Shown here: positions 44,059-54,900 of the stretch, piece after piece
Layout: each line of letters starts with the position of its first letter
Position numbering within the stretch: the first letter of the stretch is position 1
Assembly: GCF_028736235.1 (NCBI RefSeq)
Contig: NZ_CP117884.1
Coordinates: 434,001 to 498,000, forward strand
Origin: Lacticaseibacillus pabuli
GTDB taxonomy: Bacteria; Bacillota; Bacilli; Lactobacillales; Lactobacillaceae
Length of the DNA stretch: 64,000 bases
Direction: 5' to 3'
The notes under the pieces: generated by a model
What the model was told of the DNA's origin: nothing
The model's database searches: none
Seen by the model: only the letters and a program-made list of their open reading frames with translations
Made by a program: the position numbers and the translations under genes

Positions 44059-45512
44059 TGAATTTCTTTATTGATGGTGCTATGGGGATGGGTAACTCCG
44101 GTGTTGAACACGCCGAGTTTTACCGTGCCAAGCGATTTGACCAGGCGCATTTGCCTTACCGGTTTGTCTTTGTCGAAATGGTGAAGGAACTGCACGAAGC
44201 CATGGACAAGTGGGAGTTGCGCGACAACCAGGTCATTAACATGTGGGAATACTTTGTGCTCGGGGATGACTACCTGAAAAATGGCCTCACCAAGCGCACG
44301 AAGACCTATGACGATCTCCTGATTGATAGCTCGAACACCCACCGTTTGCACACGATTATCACCAGCAGTGGCATGCGCTGGGTCGAACATCTCGTGAAGT
44401 ATCCAGACGTTCACAAGCCGGATAGCAACGTGCTGATGGTGCAGAACGGCCACATGGAAATGTTCAATGAGGCCACGGGTGAGCGGCGCGTCATGGTGCA
44501 GTTCAAGGACGATGTGCACCGCAAGAACATCATGACCAGCATTCACCTGTTCAACCAGAACGGGCAGCACCTGATTTTCCACAACATCGTGGACTTGCAC
44601 CGTTACTTCTACCAGCAGCTCGACCGTGTCTTCGGCGGCAACAGCACCTTCATCGTTGACCGTGGCGAGGAGAACGAAGTGGCCTTGATGACGCGTAAGA
44701 TTCCGAATGTCAAGATTGTCGATGTCATTCACGCCGACCACTTGTCCGACCGCGACGTGCCTGGTCACCCGCTCTGGAACAACTACAACGAGTACATGCT
44801 CCAGCACCAGCAGTGGATTGACAAGATTGTGGTCGCGACTGAATTGCAACGTCAGGACTTGCTTGTCGATTTCCCGACCGCCTCGGATAAGTTCGTGACG
44901 ATTCCAGTCGGTGGGGTGCGTGATGGTGTGAAGAAGTCTAACAAGATGTACCCACAGAAGCCGCTGAAACTCATCACGGCTTCCCGCTTGGCAAACGAAA
45001 AGCACATCGACCTTGCTGTCCGTGCTGTTGCCAAGTTGCACCAAGAAGGCAAGGCCATCCAGTTCGATATATACGGACAGGGTGAAGCCAAGAAGAAGAT
45101 CGAAGATACCATCAAGGAAATGAAGGCTGAAAACTACATCAAGACGAAGGGCCTGTCCAACGAACTGGACAAGGTATACCCGCAGTACGACGCCTTCATC
45201 TCCGCTTCCTTCTCAGAAGGCTTCGGCCTGACCTATATTGAGGCGCTGAACGCTGGGTTGCCAGTCGTGACCTTCAAGGCGCGTTTTGGTGCTGAAGAAT
45301 TGATTCATGACGGCGAGAATGGTTTCTTGATGCCATTCAAGCGCAATGATGACGACTACTCAGTCAATCAACTGGCGGATGGCTTGCGCAAACTGTTCAA
45401 GGCAAACTACGCGCAGCTGGTTCAGCAGACCCAGCAGTCCATTACGCAGTACCAGGACCACGTGATCGCAGGCAAGTGGAAGGAGCTTATCGATGAATTA
45501 CGAGCTAATTAA
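44058..45512 (+). CDS. gtfA: SRRP O-GlcNAc transferase catalytic subunit GtfA
   Basis: A 484-residue GT4 glycosyltransferase that, with GtfB, attaches the first GlcNAc to Ser/Thr of the serine-rich repeat protein in the cytoplasm. The N-terminus MNFFIDGAMGMGNSGVEHAE and the KRFDQAHLPYRFVF stretch are family hallmarks. LITASRLANEKHIDLAVRAV and the nucleotide-sugar motif FSEGFGLTYIEALNAGLPVV (EX7E) mark the catalytic lobe. It starts on the last base of the asp3 stop codon (TAATG) and overlaps gtfB by 20 bp. Confidence 0.94.
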   Translation: MNFFIDGAMGMGNSGVEHAEFYRAKRFDQAHLPYRFVFVEMVKELHEAMDKWELRDNQVINMWEYFVLGDDYLKNGLTKRTKTYDDLLIDSSNTHRLHTIITSSGMRWVEHLVKYPDVHKPDSNVLMVQNGHMEMFNEATGERRVMVQFKDDVHRKNIMTSIHLFNQNGQHLIFHNIVDLHRYFYQQLDRVFGGNSTFIVDRGEENEVALMTRKIPNVKIVDVIHADHLSDRDVPGHPLWNNYNEYMLQHQQWIDKIVVATELQRQDLLVDFPTASDKFVTIPVGGVRDGVKKSNKMYPQKPLKLITASRLANEKHIDLAVRAVAKLHQEGKAIQFDIYGQGEAKKKIEDTIKEMKAENYIKTKGLSNELDKVYPQYDAFISASFSEGFGLTYIEALNAGLPVVTFKARFGAEELIHDGENGFLMPFKRNDDDYSVNQLADGLRKLFKANYAQLVQQTQQSITQYQDHVIAGKWKELIDELRAN

Positions 45513-46347
45513 TCAGATTGGACTGGGGACACCAGCTTGGCAGACCCAGAAGAAGCGGATTGAACAGGATAACCGGACGCTTCTGACGCTGACCTCCATG
45601 CCGCGGTTTAGCGAGGTTCTGAAAAACGAGAAGGTCAAAGGGGTTAACCTGATTGACCACCTGACGGGTCGCACCTATGATCCGGACGGCTACCGGTTCT
45701 TCAACGACGTGCCAGTACCCGAGACCGCCCAGATTTTCATGAATGGTGATGGCAGTATTTCCATCATCAACGACGGTGAGGAGATTGCCAAGGAATTCCT
45801 TTTCAGTGGGACGCGGCGCCAGGCACAAGATGTGCGGTACGAAAACCTCGATGGCTCGCTGGATTACATCCACGAGTTTGAAATCGATGGGAGTACGTTC
45901 TCAAACATTTTCTACTACAACGACGATATGCAGGAAATTGCATTCATGGACAATGACGAGAACGTCCACGTGCGCTTTTTCTACTACAACGGTGCCATTA
46001 ACTTGATTACCGTTGAGGACCCGCAGTCGCACAAAACGGTGGCCAAGTACGACACGCTCAATCAGTTCTTGGCGGCCGAAGTGGCCAAGATGACTAACGC
46101 AGACGATACGGTTACCATTACTTACCTCGGACTGGAACTCGACGCGGTCAGTCAGACGAAGGCACATACCGTACTCGACATGGTGGAATCACCTTGGGAT
46201 GATGCAGGCAACGTGCGCGGCAACTTGTTGGCCATTTTGGAAGGCCGGCTGAGTTACGTAGATGAGGTCCTGGTCAACCAGGCAGACTATGACCGCCTGC
46301 AGCGCGAAGGCGTTGCGACCGCCAAATTGACGGTTGTCGACAAATAG
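45493..46347 (+). CDS. gtfB: GtfB-like SRRP glycosyltransferase co-factor, short form
   Basis: A 284-residue protein matching the first part of GtfB, the substrate-binding partner of GtfA. It shows NLIDHLTGRTYDPDGYRFFND, then IFMNGDGSISIIND and IHEFEIDGSTFSNIFYYNDD. Family GtfB is about 440 residues. This one ends in AKLTVVDK at the point where the second Rossmann-like lobe would normally begin, and no continuation is found in any frame downstream. A terminator-like hairpin follows. The start ATG lies within gtfA (20-bp overlap) with AAGGAG upstream. Natural truncation or a lineage-specific short form; the binding face may still be present. Confidence 0.8.
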   Translation: MNYELINQIGLGTPAWQTQKKRIEQDNRTLLTLTSMPRFSEVLKNEKVKGVNLIDHLTGRTYDPDGYRFFNDVPVPETAQIFMNGDGSISIINDGEEIAKEFLFSGTRRQAQDVRYENLDGSLDYIHEFEIDGSTFSNIFYYNDDMQEIAFMDNDENVHVRFFYYNGAINLITVEDPQSHKTVAKYDTLNQFLAAEVAKMTNADDTVTITYLGLELDAVSQTKAHTVLDMVESPWDDAGNVRGNLLAILEGRLSYVDEVLVNQADYDRLQREGVATAKLTVVDK

Positions 46348-46362
46348 TGACTTGCTTTGAGT

Positions 46363-46392
46363 GGTGGTACGCACGCGGTGCCGCCGCTTTTT
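46363..46392 (+). terminator. Terminator-like hairpin between gtfB and the gtf3-like pair
   Basis: An 8-bp stem with two G-U pairs (46363-46370 with 46378-46385), a 7-nt loop and five T after GC. It lies 16 bp after the gtfB stop and may lower expression of the two following genes. Confidence 0.55.
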
Positions 46393-46411
46393 CATACATA
46401 CGGAGGAGATC

Positions 46412-47512
46412 ATGACAGCTTACTTTGTGCACTTGAATGCATCAATGGACCATAGCTACCCCTATTGGAATTTTGGGGCAGCCGGCAAGTGCCATCACGA
46501 CCGGGAGTACTTTGCCCACCAAATCGGGTTCGTTCCCCTCAACATTTTCATTTATCAGTGGGAAGCCGAACCTGATAACGTCCTGAGCGCCCGACTGGAT
46601 GGGGTGCTGGGCGGCCTTGAACGTGATGACGTGGTGGTTGCGCAGTGGCCATTCAGCGATGGCAATTCCCGCTGGTTTGACATGTTCGTGCAGCGTGTGC
46701 ACAGCTTTGGCGCCAAATTGGTCTTTGTGATTGATGACATCGCGGCGTGGCGGACGGCAACGCCCGGTGAAGGGGAGCTGGAACGGGAGGTCACGCGGAT
46801 TGGAATGGCGGACGCCTTGGTGGTCCATTCTGCTGCAATGTATCAGCGGTTGGTGCAGCAGGCGCAGTCGTTTCACGTGACCATGCCTTCAGTGGTTACC
46901 GCTTACGGTGTGTCTGGCTATGAAATGGGTGAGACGAACGTGCACCGGCAGTTGGATGGTGGCATTGATTACGCGGGGGATTTGTCGCAGGCGAATTATC
47001 TGGAGCACGTGGCGGCGGACTTGCCATTTAATGTCTATGGAGTGGCACCAGGTGACAAAGGCGAGGCATGGTCGGACGCGAAACAACTGCGGCTACATCC
47101 GAGGGCTGATCCCGAAGCCGTGGGTTACATACTGAATGGTGCATTTGGGCTTATTTGGTATTCGACGAGTTATCCCGGAGTTACCGGGGTGCTCGGCGAA
47201 TATATGCGGTATAACACACCTGCTAAACTGGGGATGTACCTTGCCGCCAATGAGCCCGTGATTATATGGCGTGGGGCTGCGCATGCAGAATTTGTCGCCC
47301 AGCAAGGCGTAGGAATCGTCATTGACCAGTTAGATGAATTGCCGAGGTTGCTTGCGAACGTGACGCCTGCGGACTACGACCGACTGCACCAGAATGCTAA
47401 ACGGATTGGCCGCGCGGTGCGCAATGGTGTCTTCTTGAAAAAGGCCCTGCTCGATGTGCTGGTTATGCTGGCGGACCACGCAACTCAAGGAGGCAATGTA
47501 TGGACACGATGA
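46412..47512 (+). CDS. Gtf3-like glycosyltransferase, second paralogue
   Basis: A 366-residue Gtf3-family protein, similar to the product of the divergent gene at 34941. It shows DDVVVAQWPFSDGN, LVFVIDDIAAWR and GGIDYAGDLSQANYL. The nucleotide-sugar pocket FGLIWYSTSYPG is followed by RYNTPAKLGMYLAANEPVII, and the shared end GVGIVIDQLDELPRLLANVT then KALLDVL. It probably adds a further sugar to SRRP-linked GlcNAc; donor unknown. ATG 46412 follows GGAGGAG. It overlaps the next gene by 13 bp. The pocket lysine (in NTPAK) is kept. Confidence 0.82.
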   Translation: MTAYFVHLNASMDHSYPYWNFGAAGKCHHDREYFAHQIGFVPLNIFIYQWEAEPDNVLSARLDGVLGGLERDDVVVAQWPFSDGNSRWFDMFVQRVHSFGAKLVFVIDDIAAWRTATPGEGELEREVTRIGMADALVVHSAAMYQRLVQQAQSFHVTMPSVVTAYGVSGYEMGETNVHRQLDGGIDYAGDLSQANYLEHVAADLPFNVYGVAPGDKGEAWSDAKQLRLHPRADPEAVGYILNGAFGLIWYSTSYPGVTGVLGEYMRYNTPAKLGMYLAANEPVIIWRGAAHAEFVAQQGVGIVIDQLDELPRLLANVTPADYDRLHQNAKRIGRAVRNGVFLKKALLDVLVMLADHATQGGNVWTR

Positions 47513-48369
47513 TTCATTGGGTGAGCTTTGCGGAAACAGATCAGTCCACGGTGCTTTCACAAATCGAAGCACGGTCACATAAAATTTGGCAACAGACTGT
47601 CAGTCAGATGGGCGGTGACGTTCAAATGGCTGCATCCTTGCCCGACAACACGCAATGGCAGCGGGATGATGTGATTGTGATGCCGCTACCTGAACAAGCG
47701 GCACACATCAAACAATTTGCACGGCTACGGGCGATTGCCAACCAGGCAGGGGCCTTCTTGGCAATCGTGATTGATGACTCTGAGCTGGCGATTGCGCAAC
47801 TTTCAGTGATTGCCGCGGCGGATGCGATTATCGCCAGTAGCAAGCTCGCGGTAGCGAAACTCACGGCACAACTTCGCAAAAACAATCTAGAACTCCCTGC
47901 GGCGCAATTTTTCTACGGTCCAGGGGCATGGCCAGTGACGTACTATCAAGCACAACGGACCCTGAACCAACAGTGCGACACATTTTTGTCTGTAGCAAGT
48001 TCTGACAGTGAAGGCGCGCTACAACTCATCCAGCACGAGCGGGGATCTGTTGATGCGCAGGCACAACTACTGCATGGTGCGTTTGGCCTGGCAAATGCGG
48101 CAACCATGGGCATTCACTTGGCCACAAACCAGCCCGTCATTGTTCAACGTGACAGCGTGTTAGCACCATTTGTAATTGAAAACGGTGTTGGAATTGTCTT
48201 AGATGATGGGCAAAATGTCGAGGATGTCCTGACAAGTGTCACGCCAGAAGCATATCAAGACTTTCTCAGTAACGCTGAAAGGCTTGGTGTAGCAGTCCGC
48301 AGTCAACTATTTGCACGAAAGGCGTTAAGTGACATCATGGTGACTGCAACAGTTAACAGCGTTATATAA
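47500..48369 (+). CDS. Gtf3-like paralogue lacking the conserved pocket (probable pseudoenzyme)
   Basis: A 289-residue protein. Its last 80 residues align with the two Gtf3-like proteins: PVIVQRDSVLAPFVIENGVG against PVIIWRGAAHAEFVAQQGVG, then SVTPEAYQDFLSNAERLGVA and RKALSDI. The first lobe keeps DDVIVMPLPEQAA and AFLAIVIDDSELA. The central segment is shortened, and the aromatic/Arg/Lys pocket (RxNxPxK) is replaced by NAATMGIHLA, so donor binding is probably lost. It overlaps the preceding gene by 13 bp and has GGAGG upstream, so it is expressed with it. It may be a structural partner, much as GtfB assists GtfA, or a decaying duplicate. Confidence 0.72.
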   Translation: MDTMIHWVSFAETDQSTVLSQIEARSHKIWQQTVSQMGGDVQMAASLPDNTQWQRDDVIVMPLPEQAAHIKQFARLRAIANQAGAFLAIVIDDSELAIAQLSVIAAADAIIASSKLAVAKLTAQLRKNNLELPAAQFFYGPGAWPVTYYQAQRTLNQQCDTFLSVASSDSEGALQLIQHERGSVDAQAQLLHGAFGLANAATMGIHLATNQPVIVQRDSVLAPFVIENGVGIVLDDGQNVEDVLTSVTPEAYQDFLSNAERLGVAVRSQLFARKALSDIMVTATVNSVI

Positions 48370-48448
48370 AACACCGAATCTTATTTTTTGCGGTATCAAT
48401 TGATGGTATTTTATGGCTGTATGACTAAATTCATGTTGCACGATAGAT

Positions 48449-48486
48449 GGGCTCGCACAGTTAAGCTGATGCGGGCCTATTTTCTT
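48449..48486 (+). terminator. Terminator after the gtf3-like pair
   Basis: A 9-bp stem with two wobble pairs (48449-48457 with 48470-48478), a 12-nt loop that can pair further, followed by ATTTTCTTT. Confidence 0.6.
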
Positions 48487-48713
48487 TGCAATTCGTTGTT
48501 GCAGTGCAACACATACATAATAGAAATCTAATTTAGTACATTACAAAATTGTCCGAGCCAAAATTAAAAATTCGAATTAGTTTGTTTCTGAGATCGCCAT
48601 AAAATTAACTACTTCAGGCTAATTGACGGTTAATTATCCGGAACAGTAGTCACTTTGATTGACTACAATCACAATTCAACAGTCACGTTTTGCAAGTGCG
48701 CTAATTTAATTTG

Positions 48714-48739
48714 GCTGAGCTTAGCTGGTTCAGCTTTTT
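48714..48739 (+). terminator. Terminator-like hairpin 180 bp before the SRRP start
   Basis: A 7-bp stem (48714-48720 with 48728-48734, one wobble), a 7-nt loop and five T. It stands upstream of the -10 at 48873, so it probably insulates the SRRP promoter. Confidence 0.55.
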
Positions 48740-48921
48740 GAAATAAAAGGTGTTCTCTGATAACGAATACTTATGTACACGATACGAATACAGCAGTGTA
48801 GGGGGTTCAGGAGTCACAAAAAAGACAAAATTAATTATCAAATGTTGCACAAAACTTCTTTTTAATAAGCGTTATAATTTGTTCTATGGAGTGCTAACTG
48901 CACGAGAGGAGGGCTTATTTT

Positions 48922-51900
48922 ATGAATTTCTTTAGAAATAAAAAAGACGATGTGTTCAAGCATAATAGCAAGGTTCACTTCCGGATGTTTAAGTCTGGTA
49001 AAAAGTGGATGGTTGCTGGTACGGCAACACTGAGTGGCTTGCTTGGTGGTTTATTTGCGTTGCCTGTTGCAGGCCACGCGGCAACGACCACGAGTATCGA
49101 AAAGCAATTAAATAATGGGGATGCCTTGGCAACAACGTCAGGTGCGGAAATTCCGGCCAGTTCAGATGCCGGATCCCAGTCTAACGCCACCAGTGTGTCC
49201 AATACTGAGTCTAGCGTTTCACAAACTGAATCGACTTCCACAACGGATAGTCAGGCGTCAACGACACAGTCCGTTAGTGTATCGACCACTGAAAGCAAGA
49301 GCGTTTCGACGAGCCAGTCCGCAAACTCCCAGACTGAGTCGACGAGCGTTTCTTCGAGTGTGTCCGTAAGCACCACACAGAGCGCATCTACCTCCGCAAG
49401 CGACTCTGTCAGTGTGAGTGCTAGTCAGTCGAACTCCCTCAGTGGCTCTGCAGTTGGTAAAAATCTCGGATTAAACGACAATGATTCCGCCGTCCTCAGC
49501 GCTGATCAACTGAACATTACGCTCAGCAATGAGACTCAGCTCACGGACGCCGAAGCAACGAACATTGCCCAATACGCTGCACAGAACGGGGCGGGGGATG
49601 TTACAATCTCGACCGCGGCGGCGACCTACACGATTAAGGACGGGACCGTTAGTGTTCAGCTCTTGGATGATAGCCAATCAGACGCAGCGATTGCGGCTGC
49701 GAAAATCTTGGCACAGTCGAGTGCGGTTGTGAACAATACGACCCCGTCAATTTCTGTTGTATCACCGGATACTGCGGTGCCAACAATTACCGGTGGCACA
49801 CTATATGTCTTCCCTAATAACAACGTTTCAGATCAATTATTTGGTGGCTTCACTACGTTAATTACCAACGTCACAGACCCAAAATATGTGACTCAAAGCA
49901 ATCCGCTAGGAATAGTTCCTTCTGACGTTTGGATGAGCAATAACACCGTTAGTTTCAACTTGGGCCAGTATTTAACGCAGGCGGCTAATGGAACAAACGG
50001 ATGGTCCATGGAAGGCATGGGCATCAAGCAAGCCAACCCTGGAACCTTCACAGTACCGATAACGTATACTCCAGTAGGTAGTAGTCAGACGGTTTCAGGT
50101 ACTGCTACCATTGTGGTCAGCAATCCAATTATTACGAGTCCAGTGAACGTTATGCAGGGTAAGGATGCACCTTCAGATCCAGCGGCTTACATTGATACTC
50201 TTTATGATAATAACAAGAATTCAATTTCTGTTAGCTCTCAGGCAGCAAATTTAACTGTTGATACGTCTGGCATTAATACAAGCAATCTTGGCACACAAAC
50301 TGCAACTATTACCTGGAAGTACACTACGACCGGTGATAAGGGTGGTCCTCACACGTATGATATCAGTCAAACTGCTACTGTTAATGTCATCCCTGCGGTT
50401 GATCCGATTGCATCTCAGTCAGTATCCACAAGCACATCAGTTTCGGATCGTGATGCTAACCTTGCCGGTACATCTGTTACGGCGTCTACTGCAGACAGTG
50501 TTTCACAAAGTAATCGGATTTCTGACTCAACCTCCATTTCCGTTTCGGTTGTCACCCGTAACTCTAATCTGAACCAGTCTCTGACGAACGCCTCAGTCTC
50601 CGTATCATCTGCTGATGCAAGCTTAGCAAGTGCTTCGCATGATGCTTCAGTTTCTGTGGCTAAGAGTGTGTCAGATGGCGTCAGCCTGAATTTCAATACA
50701 TCCGTTCAACAGTCAAAGTCATCCAGTGAATCTGCGGCAAAGTCGACCAACGACTCAACCAGTTTGAATAGTCAGCGCGCGGATTCCGCTCTAAAATCAC
50801 TCACTGCTCAGTCAAACATTTCAGTATCTGATTCGACTTCGGCTGTGCAGAGTGTAGCTACAAGTGTCACTAATTCCAATCAGTCCAGTCTGTCTAGTTC
50901 GCAGTCGGCTTTTGGCAGTCAAAGCCTGTCAAAGGCTGATAGTCAAGCAGCCTTTGTATCCGGATCATATAGTAATTCTCGTGCTGTGTCAGCCGCTGAT
51001 TCTGCAGTGAACTCAGCGTCGGTTTCATTATCAAATTACAAAGCACAGTCCGCCGCCGCTTCCGCTCAGCATCTAAATGACCCGCAATCTGGTGCCAAGA
51101 GTTTGACGGCAGTTAATTCCAATTCACTCTCGATTGTCGCTTCTCAAGCTGCTAGCACCAGTGCAGTCGCTTCAACTGCAACCTCTACTGCTTCACGGAA
51201 GGCCCGTTCTACGGAGGCATCGAATTCTGTAGTATCTGCTACAAATTCGCTTAATCTTCTCTCAGACAGCGCAAAGGCGTCTGGCGATGATTCGGTACGT
51301 GCGTCACAACAAGATTTCAACTCATTTGCCAAGATTGTTAATGATTCTAGGGCCGCATCTACCGCTGCCAGCACATTGGCGGTTAACTCAACGATTCTCA
51401 GCAATTCAGTTCGTCAGTCTGCCAGCCAGTCTGCTTCACAAAGTGCATCTGAAGATCACGCAAAGTTGAGTGCAGTAGCGAGTGCAGCACTGGCAACTAG
51501 TCAGCAGTCACAACTGTCTGACTCAGCATCAGTTAGTGTGTCCAACAGCAACTCAGTTGTAGATCGCAATGCGCTTTCAGACCAAGCGTCTAAGTCAGCT
51601 AACGATCTCTCTGTTGCTAATTCAAAGGCTTCAGTAGCTGCTAGTAAGAATGCCTCACAGTCAACTTACGACTTCAACTCACGTTCCATTTCTGCGAGTG
51701 AATCAGCGTCAGCAATCGACTCAACTAATGCTGCCGCTTCTACGGCCATTATTGTCAGCCAAAGCAAGTCACTATCCGAAAGCGCGGAATTGACGGATGC
51801 TGTTTCTCAGAAGAATTCAACTGATGCAAGTGAATCCGCAAGTAAGTCTAGTGTGGACTCTGCCAATCTCGGTGCGGCTCGTTCAACATCCGCAATCACA

Positions 51901-54900
51901 TCATTGGCAGATTCTGCCCAAAATCAGGCAACTGATTCGCTGTCTGCGTCTAAGTCAAATAGCAACCAGACCAGCGAGTCTCTGCAGGATAGTCTGAGTG
52001 CACAACAGTCGACGAATGACTCAGCTGAAATTGATTCAAAGAATTCACTTTCTAACTCTCGTTCGCTTGATGGCCAAGACTCTGCGTTAGCTTCTCAGAG
52101 TGTCTCTGCTTCCAATTCAGCTGCAGACAGTGTTTCTCGTGCAACGCTTCAGGGCATTGTTACGACGCCAGATATCTTTGCAAGTCAAGAAACTTCCACA
52201 ACTAACTCACAAACAAGTCAGAAATCGATTGATGATTCTACAGCTAAGTCCTTAGCGGATAGTCAACAATCCCAATCTGATGCATCAACATCTACTTTAG
52301 ATAGTACAAACGCGTCTGCAGAGTCCTCACAGAGTGCTGTAGACTCCGCTACAAATTCAACACATGATTCGATTAGCAACAGCATTAGTGCCGCTGTATC
52401 ACAGCTGTTCTCAAACATGGGTAGCTTGAGTGATTCAGTTAGTGCTGTAACTTCAGCTGCTGCCTCCGAATTGGGACGTCAGTCTGAATCTGTTTCTGCA
52501 GTTCGCTCGCAATCAATCTCCAAACATGACGTTGATTCAGCTGCTGCAAGTATTGCTGCGTCAGAAGCAGATGCAAAGACAAGCGACCTTTCAGAGAAAG
52601 CAAGTTTGTCTGATTCCGAATCTGTAGCTGCAGCACAATCGAACTCGATTTCAATTTCTGAGAGCAACTCCAAGAGCCTCGAGGGGCCACACATCCTCGA
52701 CTACTCCGAATCAAAGAGCAAGTCTCAAGCTGACAGTACATCAGCAATCACTTCGACACAGCTGTCCGACTCCGCACAGGCTAGTGCAAGCACCTCAGCA
52801 TCAAACTCTGCAGTCAGCTCATTGGCAGACAGTCAGAAATATGTAGATAGCGCAAGTAAGAGCTTAGCTGATCAGACGGCTGCTGAACTTGCAGAGTCTG
52901 TCTCGGCAAGCAAGTCTGTTGATGCCAGCGGCGCTGTTGAAGGGGCACGTGGCGATTCAACTGGTAGCTCTAAGACTGCTTACGATCGGGTTTACGATTC
53001 ACTGTCCAAGTCAGCAAGTATTTCCGATAGTGAAACTGTGCTTTCGTTGGGTAACCAGGATAGTACTAGCTATGCAAATAGTCGTTCCGAATCATTAGTG
53101 AAGTACCAGAGCCAACGCAGTGCATCAGATACGTATGGTACTTTTGGCGATTCAGAGGATTCTGTAAATGCTTCTCTATCTGCTTTAAGGGATGCTAGTG
53201 AATCCGACTTCAGCCAGAGCGTCTCCAAAGTTGAAGAAGCCGCTAGCTCACTCTCCATTAGTGAGACAGTCGCCTCCCTCAGCAACGTTGACTCAGCCAA
53301 GGCTTCCGATAAAGCATCACAGGATGATAGCACTTCAGTTAACACCTCAACTGCTGTCAGTGTTGCCAACCGGAACTCCCTGAGTGAATCCGCATCAACG
53401 AGTGCATCCAAGAGCCACAGCACGGCAAGTGAAACTGCCAGCGTTTCTGACAGCACAAGCCAGACCGATGCGGCAACTGAAAGTGACACAGCAAGTCAAA
53501 ACGACTCGCTGTCTGACGCTAACAGCAACGATTTGTCACTGTCCGCTTCACAGAGTGCAGAAGTTTCTGACAGCAACTTTGCCAAGGATTCGAACTCCAT
53601 CAGTACGGCTAAAGAAAACGACAGTAAGAGCCTAGATTCCGACTCCAATAAGATTGCCAGCGAGCAGTCCGAATACGATGCCAGTCAGGCCGCTAGTTCC
53701 ACGGCAGATTCACAGACTCGTTCCAAGTCCGCATTCGAGAGCCAAAAACTGACATCAGAACAGTCAGCGACAAACTCCCTGAATGACAGCACGTCTGCAT
53801 CTAAGTCAGACGATGCCTCACAGTCGACATGGTTCAGCCGGAGCATTTCAGCAAGCAATTCAACAGTAAACTCAAATAATCAATGGGCATCAGATTCACG
53901 GTCTGCTGCTAAATCGGATTCAGAGAGCGCCGATAACTCTATGGCTGGGAGTCTATCCGCAAGCACCTCGGCTCAATCCAGCCAGCAAACCTCTGAGGAC
54001 CGCGCAGTATCTCTGAGCGATTCAAAGCAGGCAAGTGAAGAAGCACGCACTTCCAGCAGCGAATCCGCAAGCAAGTCCGCGTCAGACAGTCTGTACAAGA
54101 CACCGAGTCTGACGGATGCATTGAGCAAATCAATCGCGGATAGCGTTGCCACTTCAAATAAGAACTCAGCAACGGCATCACAGACCGCCTCAGACAGTGT
54201 CGATAGCGCAAGCAAGAGCCTTCAGTCTCTCGCTGACACCGCTAAGACATCCAATGATGCATCTGTAGCGGCCGCTAACGAGAAGTCAGACTCTGCATCG
54301 AAATCAAAGGATGGTTCAGAGCAGGCTTCACGTTCGGCTAGTCAATTAGCCAGTGATTCCAAGCACCTGAGCGATAGCATTCAACTCAAGCAGAGCACGT
54401 CTGCAAGCAACAGCGTCATTAAGAGTGAAAGCAGCCGCGCTTCTCAGTCCTACAGTGCCTCGAACAGCACTGAAGATAGTAAAGCAAGCGGCGTCGCAAG
54501 CACAGCCGACAGTGAATACAACAGTCTCCACGATTCCCTGTCAATCAGTGCAAGCATTTCTTCCAGCGAATCCACAGATAAGCAGGCAGATGACTCAGCT
54601 ACTATTTCGAAGAGTAGCAGTGAATCTGATACTAAATTCAGCGAAAACAGTAACGCCATTAGCACTGACATCAGTAATAGCAACGCAAGCTTGTCCAACG
54701 CTTCGGATGTTGCTTCTAAGAGCAGCTCAGATAGCAAGAACGCTGACGATAGTAACTCGAAGCACGTCTCTGAAAGCAACGCCAAGAGCGCTGCGGCCAG
54801 TGATTCACTAGCGCCATCCGGTTCTACCAGCAAGTCATTGTCAGACATTGGATCTGCTGATGCATCAACCGCACTTTCCGTTTCCGTCCAGGCCAGTGCT

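Larger units (their letters stand above)
48370..48921 (+). promoter_or_regulatory. Control region upstream of the giant SRRP gene
   Basis: 552 AT-rich bases without a credible gene. They contain a terminator for the glycosyltransferase genes (48449-48486), a perfect 7-bp inverted repeat GTAGTCA/TGACTAC at 48647-48667, a second terminator-like hairpin (48714-48739), and a -10 TATAAT at 48873-48878 with no good -35. The Shine-Dalgarno GAGGAGGG at 48905-48912 precedes ATG 48922. Confidence 0.6.

Noticed and set aside
48647..48667. The inverted repeat GTAGTCA/TGACTAC as a terminator
   Set aside because: There is no T run after it and the stem is AT-rich and short; an operator is more plausible and is listed only as a possibility.
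48750..48935. 61-codon frame overlapping the SRRP start
   Set aside because: It spans the SRRP promoter and ribosome site in another frame, has no ribosome site of its own and has no recognisable features.
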